64,000 bases of DNA, from positions 4,138,407 to 4,202,406 of the forward strand of contig CM036160.1 in the NCBI GenBank assembly GCA_020631735.1, read 5' to 3'. The notes under the pieces are model-generated. The model was not told where the DNA came from, made no database searches, and was given only the letters and a program-made list of their open reading frames with translations. Source of the stretch: Saccharum officinarum. Its lineage: Eukaryota; Streptophyta; Magnoliopsida; Poales; Poaceae. The position numbers and the translations under genes were made by a program. Shown here piece after piece: positions 55,976 to 64,000 of this stretch (positions are counted from its first letter, which is position 1; each line of letters opens with the position of its first letter).

Positions 55976-57424
55976 GGGAAAATTGGTTCTATAGCACCGA
56001 AAGAACTCCACTTCCATAAAATACCATTGAAAGACGTTCGTCATGTAAAATACCATCGAAAGATAACACAATTACCTCTTTCTAGCATTCTGTCACGGTG
56101 GCACCAGCGCTGTGAAATCCACCTCCAAACGCCTGAAAGAAAAAACAAAACGCTGGGTCCTGGTCCTCGCCTCGTTTGCTGCCTGCTCGCGTCGACGCAT
56201 AGGAAAGCTCCGTCGGGGCACGCAAGGCGGCGCCCAGGCCACTCAGGCAAGCACCGTCGGGCGGCACCCAGCGCGCAGGCGAGGTCGGCCAGGGTGCGGC
56301 CACGGCCACACCGCATAGGCGAGCTCCGCCATGGCGTGCGATGTGGCGATCGCGCCACGCAGGCGAGCTCTGCCGCGGCGTGCGAGGCGGTGGCTGTGGC
56401 GCGCATGTGAGCTTGGCGAGGCTCCCCGTTGAGCGAATGAGCATGACTGCGCCGCCATGGTGGCTATCGCGCGCGGTCTGCCCCGCCAGTGCGTCCACCA
56501 GCGCGCCATCTCCACGCACGCGCTAGTCGACCATCTTGGGTTCGCACGCGCCGCCGACACCACCATCGGCGACGAGGGACACTGCAGGGTGTCAGGTGGA
56601 CAGTTCCAAGAGCTCCGTGTGAGCACCGCTAGCAACGGCACCTTCGCCACTGTCCTCTCCCACACCGTCCACACAGCGCAGGCTTCCCGACGCTCACGCT
56701 CGAGGAGCAGTTCACAGCGGTGGCGCTGCCGCCTGCGTACCATGTCATTTTTTTAATTCACTCTTTCCGCCCTACACCATCTTCTTCCTCGTGTAGTCAC
56801 GTGCATGTGAGTGCAGCGGGCGCTACTTCACGTGTTCAGCGGGCTCCCCCGTGTCTGCGTGTAGCGTGCAGCGGCCAGCAGACGCTGCTTCGCGTGCCTT
56901 GGCCAAGCTCTTCTTCGCGCAGCGGCTGCCGCCTCGCATGCCCGGCAAGCTCACCTCATTGCCTGCGCACCACGGCCACCATCTTCCGCGCTGCGGCCAA
57001 GCTCAGCTGCGAGCCACGACAGAGCTCGCCGGAGTGGCACGACCGCTGCATCGTGCGCCATGGCGGAGCTCGCCTTCGTGGTGTGGCCGTGGCCGCGCCC
57101 CGGCCGACCTCGCCAGCGTGCTGGGCGCCGCCTCGCCCATCCCGACCGAGCTTGCCTGAGTGGCTTGGGCGCCGCCTTGCATACCGCGATGGAGCTCGCC
57201 TGCGCGTCGTCGCGAACAGGCAGCGAAAGAGGGGAAGACCAGGACCAACGTTTTGTTTTTCTTTCAGGCGTTTAGAGGTGGATTTCACGCCGTTGGTGCC
57301 ACCGTGACGGAATGCTAGATAGAGGTAACTGCGCTCTCTTTTGATGGTATTTTACGTGACGAATGTCTTTCAATGGTATTTCACGGAAGTGGACTTCTTT
57401 CAGTGCTATGGAACCAATTTTCCC
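55976..57424. mobile_element. MULE with long inverted arms and 9-bp target duplication (Pack-MULE-like)
   Basis: 1,449 bp. Both ends read GGGAAAATTGGTTC inward, and the inverted similarity runs through the first 230 bp and, less strictly, some 450 bp. TAGAAAGTT stands on both sides (55967-55975, 57425-57433), the 9-bp duplication of Mutator-like elements. No transposase. The interior is GC-rich, unlike the AT-rich surroundings, as in elements that carry gene fragments. The central frame 56457-56756 (99 codons) is unrecognised and may come from a captured exon. Confidence 0.88.
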
Positions 57425-57433
57425 TAGAAAGTT

Positions 57434-57760
57434 TTATCAAAAACTCAAAACTAGAAAGTTACAGATCTCATTGAGAGCTACAGTCTTCATATAAAAAATA
57501 ATATTCATCCGAGGTCGTACGAAAAAGATACGATTTTTCTAAGGTTAAGCTTTGCTGCTGACATATGGGTCCCATCTGTCAGATCCATGTAAGCCCTGAG
57601 TCGGTATGCCACGTCAGCTACCGGGTTGGTTAAATATCCGCTTGGACCTAGATGAGACCTGAACAAACTTCAGGGACTCAGAAATGCATATTGAGACTTT
57701 TGGGACTTAACACTTACAGATAATTTTAGGTGCTTGGCGTGGATTTCACTCTTATTTAAT
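57434..57760. other. intergenic, no gene seen
   Basis: AT-balanced sequence without frames or clear repeats. Confidence 0.5.
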
Positions 57761-58216
57761 ACCTTTGTGCTCATTCGACAGGCCTCTAAAATAGGTCTGG
57801 AAATTCTAGCAGAGATTCAGAGTCTACTCTAGCTCTGGCCCCACTCCAATAAATTAGTAAAACCAAACACACCCAACAAAACTAATGGAGCGTGCAACGC
57901 GCTCATGTTGCAATCGTATAAATATGATTGTAATACAGTGCATTACGTTACATTATTGACATAAAAAAAGAGCTTAACCGAGGATAAAATTATCTTGTGT
58001 TTTGCCCCACTTATTTCGCATGGAAAACAGGATCGGAGTTGCAAAAAGATAGGAATAACACACTAGGCATATGACAAAAGCACGATATCTGAATGGTTTT
58101 TCGTGTCATCTTGCATGGAAGGGAAAAGTGATAGATGTTTCATTGTTTCTCGTTGGGTCTTCGAGCTCTGCACTGCAAATATTTGCTCCATCTCAACCAT
58201 CTTTAATTTCCACCTG
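57761..58216 (+). repeat. 460-bp direct repeat, left copy
   Basis: Matches 60003-60462 in the same orientation with moderate divergence. Both contain AACCAAACACACCCAAC, a MITE-like end, and the phrase AACACACTAGGCATATGACA. Confidence 0.85.
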
Positions 58217-58557
58217 CTGTGTCATGAACAAGACAACACGATCAGGGAAAAGAAAAAAACTATTATTCTTCTGGCTAGTATAACGGAAAAATGTATGCAC
58301 ACTCATGAACTAACCCACCGAGTTACTCATAAAGTAATAGTGGGACTGTTATGCTTTCAGAAGCAATTAGTAGCTTAAGAGTAACAATATAACTGGCTAA
58401 GACATATATATGATCTGACTCATTAAAACATGACATATCGTAAAACTCACAAGTGTCCTAACATAGTTCTATAACTGTAACCATAATTTATACTGCAAAC
58501 AAGTGGGGTACATACCATAGAAAAAGAGCGTGAGCCCACTTTCTCAATGCACGCAAT
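58217..58557 (-). other. 3' flank of the LRR fragment
   Basis: AT-rich sequence after the stop of the minus-strand LRR gene fragment; probably its 3' untranslated region. Confidence 0.45.
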
Positions 58558-59927
58558 CTAGAAGGATGAGCCTTTCCTCAGTGGCTGGTCAATTTCCTTC
58601 AAATCTGGGCAATGATCAATATATAAATCTCTTATGTGTGCAATTGCATCCAGTCCACCAATTGATTTAAGCTTTGAACAATGATGAAACTCCAAACTCT
58701 TAAGTGATTTGAGATTACTGCTCCACAGGTCGCCAGGAATGGACACTATGCCTTCGCAGCGACTAAACTTCAGTGACTGGAGGGAGGTGAGGTTCTCCAG
58801 GCAACTGGGAAACCAGGCAGAGAAATCCCCACAACTCCGTAACCAGAGCTTTTGGAGGGACGATGGTAATAACATTCGACAATGCCAGTTGAGGTTTTCG
58901 CACCATACAATCTCCAAATCCTTGAGACGAGGAAAACTTCTGAATCTATCAGCTGGTAGGGACAGCAAGCCACAGCTCGTAATCTCAATACTCTCAATGG
59001 CAGGGAGATATATGAGGTCATCGATAGTTTCAAGCTTATCACAGCTCCAAATGGTTAGGTGAGTGAGTTTTGGGAACCTTACCATTCTGCATCTGGCCCC
59101 GCCAAGGGAAAGGTCAGGGTATATAGGTTCTGAATCTTTAATGATTGTCAGAGAAGAACAATGACTGATCTTGAGCTCCTGCAGTAACGGAAGATTCCAC
59201 ATTTGCAGTTCGATGGATTGAAGAGGGTTGTGTGATAAATGCAAGATGGTGAGAGAACTACACTCAATGTTGCCTCCGAGATTCCCAGAGTTTTCCAGAT
59301 CCAGCTTCTTCAGGGACGAGGCAAAGAGGCATTGTGATTTGATCATTGGACAACGGCGCACACACAGTACTTCAAGGAAACGCAAATCTTCAAACCTCTC
59401 TGCTGGTATCGATTCTAACCTTCCACATCCTGAAATTTGTATTTTCTTGATTATAGGCACATAACCTGGTTGTAGAAATTGATCCAGGCTTGACAAGTTT
59501 TTGCAGCAGTCAATGATTACATCAGTTAGGGTCAAGAAGGTGCTATATCATTGCTGTCATGACTGTGGATTTGCTCTGAGTTCGCAGAAGATGATATGCT
59601 CTTGACATTGTCCCAATTGACAAGCTCAAGTGAAGTTATATTTGGCATGTTTTGTGCATGAAATCCACTTGGAGGAGATTCGCCATTATGGTTTCCGAAC
59701 TTGAATTGCCTTCTCGGCTCTTTGTTAGTTGCACATTCAAGATGAAATTGATATTTCTTTGACTCAAATTTTTGAAGATTGATCAGCTTAACAAAACCGC
59801 TAGGAATGTCATCAATGCTCCATTTCGTAGCATAAAATATCTGCATGTTGTAGAGGCAACAGAATTCTGAAGGAAGGTTCTTGCAAAGGCTGGAGTCAAG
59901 GATATTAAGGTACCGAAGTAGCTTCAT
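58558..59927 (-). pseudogene. NLR leucine-rich-repeat fragment, frameshifted
   Basis: On the minus strand, 59927-59532 and 59535-58558 are two parts of one protein joined by a missing base near 59535. Together they give about 455 residues of leucine-rich repeats of the NLR type, with recurring Leu-X2-Leu-X-Ile-X2-Cys units such as Leu-Lys-Ile-Ser-His-Cys and Leu-Glu-Phe-His-His-Cys. No NB-ARC or N-terminal domain lies upstream; the frame begins in mid-LRR and the right direct repeat (60003) follows about 75 bp further. So it is the C-terminal end of a broken resistance gene, on the opposite strand to the CC-NB array and probably unrelated to it. LRRs of this type bind effectors or guarded host proteins. 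Confidence 0.85.
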
Positions 59928-60002
59928 ATTGCAAACACTACCAGGTAAGCCCCACTTAGAGATATATGGCTGGTGTTTGGTTACGTCTTACTGTATTTGA
60001 TT

Positions 60003-60462
60003 ACTTTTGTGCTCATCGGACGGCCCACTAAAATAGGTTTGGAAACTCTAGTGGAGACACAGAGTCTAAAATGTAGCTCTGGCCCTCTCCAGTAAATATT
60101 AGTAAAACCAAACACACCCAACGAAACTAATGGAGCATGCAACGCTCTCATGTTGGAATCATATAAATATGATTGTAATACAGAGCATTACTTCACATTA
60201 GTGACATAAAAAAAAGAGCTTAACCGAGGATAAAATTATCTTTGTGTTCTGCCCCACTTATTTCGCACCGAAAACAGGAGTTGCAAAAAGATAGGAATAA
60301 CACACTAGGCATATGACAAAAGCACAATATATGAATGGTTTTTCGTTTATCTTGCAGCGAAGGGAGAAGTGATATATGTTTTGTTTGTTCTCATTGGGTC
60401 TTCGAGCTCTGCATTGCACATATTTGCTCCATCTCATCTCAATCATCTTTAATTCCCACCTG
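60003..60462 (+). repeat. 460-bp direct repeat, right copy
   Basis: Counterpart of 57761-58216. Its left side carries GGTGTTTGGTTACG, which with TAAAACCAAACACACCC (about 60105-60120) may form the ends of a MITE inside the repeat. Confidence 0.85.
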
Positions 60463-62013
60463 ATGCGATTGGCAGCAGCTGGAGTTCCCAGTCCTCGTCG
60501 ACGCGTGGGAACTTGGAAAGGAAGGCAATATAGGTCAAGGTGGCCGACCAGCCCATGACCCAGACCGTCTGGCGGCCAGCAGCTCTATACGTCTTGATAA
60601 ACCTGAGAATGGGCCAAAATCTGGACCGCTCCCACGCCAAACCATTCCATCTACGACCAGGCAGCCCAATCCGATCCACCCCGCTATCCTCCTCTATAAA
60701 CCACACTGATCCAACCTATCAATCTCTTGCACCCGAACAAAATGAGTGGATCTGTACAGCACATAGGTTTCTCGCTAATTGTTAGCGTGTATGTACTCTA
60801 TTTGCTAGGTAGCATTTTAAACATAAGGAAAGTTTGACAAATCATAAAATGAGCACGAAATTAAAAGGACCCAAAGAATTATAAAACTTAAAACCAGAAA
60901 ATAATTTAGTTTATGAACTACACTAGGCATTTAACAAACAGAGAAAAATCACATATTATTTAGCCTCCATATATTACATAAATTCAAGTGTTCTCCACCA
61001 TATTTAGCCTTCATATGTTACAGAATTTTGAGTATTTCACCACTGTTTTTGTCAAAAAAAAACTTGTGCTTCCTTCTCTTAATCTTCATCACCAGAAATA
61101 TGCTAAAACAAAAACAATCAATGTTCCTGCAAACACAAACATAAAACTATCAGCTATTTTTTTACAGAAATTCCATCACAAATGTTTTACAAGATCCCTT
61201 GCAAATTTTGCATAGCAACAGTTGTAACAAGTCAGTGTTACAGGTCAAGCTCTACTGCATAAACCAATCAATCTAAAAAAACATTTCCGAACCCACAGCT
61301 TAGAGACAGTTTCTGAAAGCCATTCAGATCTACACCCACGCTTGGATTCAATCATTGAATCAAAAAAAAGGAAGAAAATAGAAAAGATCCCATGCCACAT
61401 TCAAGTCCAGTACCATGATAAAGCAAGAACAAAATGGAGGAAAAATAGTGTCAAGCTATTGACTACATTTTCCAGAGCCTAAAGAACCAAACAGCTAAGC
61501 AAGAAAATCTATACAATGAAGAAAAGCAATATGTCTGTCTTCACTCAATCTAAAAGCTTGAAGTATAGCCTTCTCTCGAGTTGAGGTTTCATTCACCCAG
61601 TGCAGCATCCAATGTTGTCAAAATCAAAGATTCTAGACTAAAATGGAGACTCGATGGTAGGATCAACATACCTGTTAGGCTGCTACTGCTAGTGCTAGCC
61701 CTCTTCAGGTTCCAGATGTTGGCCTAAAAAATGAAAGTTTGTTCAGCTTACTAGAACAGAACATTTGTTTAACGTGGCATAATGACAGCTAATGAAAGCT
61801 AACAATAATAGTGGCACAATATGGAATATACAGTAATGAAAGCTAACAATAATAACAACACTGAGTATACATTTTTTTAATGTATAGACCTTGAAAACAT
61901 ACTAGCTACTGCTAGAGCCCTCTTCAAGTTCCAGACCTTCATGTTCTAAATCTTGATTTGAAAAATGAAATTTTGATTAGTTACCAGGAAAGAAAACTAT
62001 ACAACAAGATGTC
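60463..62013. other. intergenic, no gene seen
   Basis: AT-rich. Two imperfect copies of a CTACTGCTAG...CCCTCTTCAGGTTCCAGA phrase at about 61685 and 61905. No gene supported; the inverted end of the hAT element may lie here but was not found. Confidence 0.5.
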
Positions 62014-63978
62014 TCATAGAAAAGGCTTTGTACCTTCAGCAATCTTGAATAGCCAATCCTTACCACATACAAGCGCCTCGAGCATTTCCAGCGTTAGTGA
62101 GCTTATACGTTCCCCAAGAATTCTTCCTCCTAAACTAAAAGTAGATTCCGATGAAACTGTGCTAAGGGGAATAGCAAGGAAGTCTCGAACCATAGTTGAT
62201 AATACAGGAAACTTGTCTTATCTGCTCTTCCACCATGTTAGGATATCAAAATCATCATTATCCCCCTCAAGTGGTTCTTCTAAATATATATCGATTTCAG
62301 ATTTTCGTTCCTGTGCAACTCTTAGTCGTGTTGTGTATTGAGCAAATTCCCTTTCTTTTTCCAAGAACGGGTGACCCAACAGTAGTAGAGGCTTGATTAG
62401 CACGTGTCATCATATCCACACTACATGTTCTTGCACATCGCTCCTCATACAATGTGAAGTAATTTCTCATCCATTCTAAGGCACACCTCACATAATTATC
62501 AGTCTTACTTGGATCACTGAACACCTTCTCAAAGAAGAACTTCAAGTAGTCAGCCTTCCTTCTTGGATCCAAGGCAGTGGCAATAACTAAGACAACACTA
62601 AATGCAATTTCTTTCTTCTTTCTCTTGCGGTTAGCTACATTATGATCATCTTCAGTAGGATTCCAGTATTTCTCAAACTTGGAGTGCATAGAAACAGCTA
62701 ACTCCTTGAGTAGATCGGTACTTTGGCAGGCCGGGTCCTTCAAGGCATGAAGGATACAAAGTACTAAAGGCAAAAACCTATGTGCCGTAGGCTCCCTGTG
62801 AGCTGAGACAACAAGTGTTAGTTCTTCAAATGCTTTCAGAAATTCACAAACTGCTGCTGCCTTTGCCCATTCTTCCTCACTAGGTGGTTCTTCAAAATAT
62901 TTAGGAGCATAAGAATTAAGGATAGCTTTGTATTTCAATGCTTCCCTAAGCATTTTGAAGGTTGAATTCCATCTGGTTGGGATGTCAAGATATATGCCAG
63001 ACTTTGAGGCCAAACCCATCCCTTTTGCAAGTGAATTGAAGACTTGAAGTCTTGAGATTGATGAATCAATATGCTTCAGCAGCTCACGAATCTTTTTGAT
63101 GGCTGTGTGGATCACTGTCATGCCATCCTGAACCAAAATGTTAAGAATGTGAGGCGAACATCTAACATGCAGATACTCACCTTCAAACAATAACTCACGC
63201 TTATGATTTTTGACCAACTCTTCACATGCCGAAGTGTTATTGGTTGCATTATCTAATGTCAAAGTAAACAATTTATCCCTTAAGCCCCATTCTGTCAAGC
63301 ACCTCACTGTTTCTTCTTCAATTGCAAAGCCTGAGTGAGGATACTCTAGTACTTTAAACCAAATGATCTTTTTCTTGATCTTGAATTCTGCATCAACATA
63401 CTGGGCTGTTATGGCCATGTATCCTAAGTTCTGCGATGCCATCCAAATATCTGATGTCAAGCAAACACAAGAGTCCAAACTCTAAAGTTCAGTATGAAGC
63501 TCTTTCTTTAGGTCCTCAAATTTTTCGAAGCAGTCACTGCGGATTGTATGACGACCCTTGACTTGAAAGTTGGCTGCATTGTCTCAATCCAAGGCTGCAG
63601 GTAAGGGTCTTCAAACTGCAGAAATGGGACCTCAGCATGAATGATATACTTGATCATCGCTTTACGACAAAGTTGGGCATCAAAGACAAAATTTGTATCT
63701 ACTGGTTGCTTGCTCATGCTGGCTTGAAATCTCTTTCTGATAGCACTGTCAATTGCTGGACAAGCATTGGCAATATGGCCTCTAAGACTACTGGTGCCAG
63801 ACTTGGTAACCAATTTCAAGTGGCAATACTTGCAAACAACTTTGAGTTCACCATCCACGGCAACCAAATCCTTCTGGAAGTGCTCCCAAACGTTGGACCG
63901 TGTTCGACGTAGTGTCAAAGATGTTTGGTCCTCTTCACTGTCATGAGTTCCAGACCCCTCTGTAGTATCGGATGCCAT
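62014..63978 (-). pseudogene. hAT transposase (BED finger, RICESLEEPER/Ac-like), interrupted
   Basis: On the minus strand the protein starts at ATG 63978. A BED zinc finger follows (Val-Trp-Glu-His-Phe, Cys-Lys-Tyr-Cys, then Leu-Arg-Gly-His; about residues 28-75). A frame change near 63543 and a TAG near 63482 interrupt it. The catalytic part (63478-62297) has Leu-Thr-Ser-Asp-Ile-Trp and Leu-Asp-Asn-Ala-Thr-Asn-Asn, the first two acidic residues of the RNase H fold, and His-Val-Arg-Cys-Ser-Pro-His-Ile-Leu. Another frame change near 62400 and a TAA near 62218 precede the C-terminal dimerisation region with Ser-Ser-Glu-Ser-Thr-Phe-Ser, ending TGA at 62014-62016. The transposase would cut and paste hAT elements with 8-bp duplications. 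Element ends are not seen; the right one is probably beyond 64000. Confidence 0.88.
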
Positions 63979-64000
63979 GTTTTCACCTGAAGAAATAGAG

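Noticed and set aside
61958..62341. Plus-strand 127-codon frame as a gene
   Set aside because: Opposite strand of the hAT transposase C-terminus.

Overview
The window is nuclear DNA of a grass, most likely Panicoideae/Andropogoneae (sorghum, sugarcane or Miscanthus relatives). The evidence is the mix of transposon lineages (SIRE/Maximus copia, long-LTR Tekay/Del-type gypsy, Reina chromovirus, Stowaway and Tourist MITEs, hAT, MULE, grass-type LINE ORF1), GC-rich single-exon F-box genes, and NB-ARC disease-resistance-like genes in tandem. There is one 100-N scaffold gap (52633-52732). No bacterial features are present.

Layout. 1-7980: 3' part of a decayed SIRE/Maximus-like copia element with a 2.1-kb LTR holding an array of CCGGACGCGTCCGG palindromes; it sits inside a long gypsy LTR (LTR C, to 11089), which itself sits in the 3' end of an NB-ARC gene copy. 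11090-28265: a tandem array of NB-ARC genes without LRRs (copy 1 tail, copy 2 intact at 13708-15189, copy 3 pseudogene at 24030-25509), followed by an intact two-exon F-box gene (26621-28265). A solo LTR (LTR A, TSD CATTA) lies just behind copy 2 and contains a second solo LTR (LTR B, TSD ACTAG). 28594-34172: a complete Reina chromovirus with LTRs that read as identical, TSD ATGAA and an intact 1,613-codon gag-pol. 35700-36700: NB-ARC copy 4, broken and cut by an antisense LTR fragment. 37811-40430: a LINE-like element with ORF1 and an A-tail but no ORF2. 41374-41852: ubiquitin-like remnants truncated by an inverted-repeat element.

42548-52632: a large Tekay/Del-like gypsy element with a 3.94-kb 5' LTR. 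Between primer-binding site and gag it carries an extra ORF (47274-48242) whose first 21 residues after Met match the histone H3 N-terminal tail at 19 positions. K4, K9, S10 and R17 are kept; K14 and K18 are Arg. After the tail come a non-histone domain, a coiled coil and an acidic C-terminus. This is the most striking signal in the window. gag and pol are decayed, and the 3' end is lost in the gap.

52733-64000: an LTR fragment, an F-box pseudogene, a MULE with a perfect 9-bp TSD (55976-57424), an LRR-only NLR fragment between 460-bp direct repeats, and a decayed hAT transposase.

Across scales, the four long gypsy LTRs (C, A, B and the Tekay 5' LTR) share two small structured blocks: a hairpin with compensatory base changes, and a 54-55-nt GTAAGT...TTGCAG block with a GAGTAC/GTACTC stem. 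Three of them also share an open reading block ending in Gly-Lys-Pro-x-Ser-Ile, placed behind an acceptor-like AG. This suggests that these LTRs are transcribed, folded and perhaps spliced units rather than simple promoters. Intact host genes appear limited to NB-ARC copy 2 and the F-box gene.
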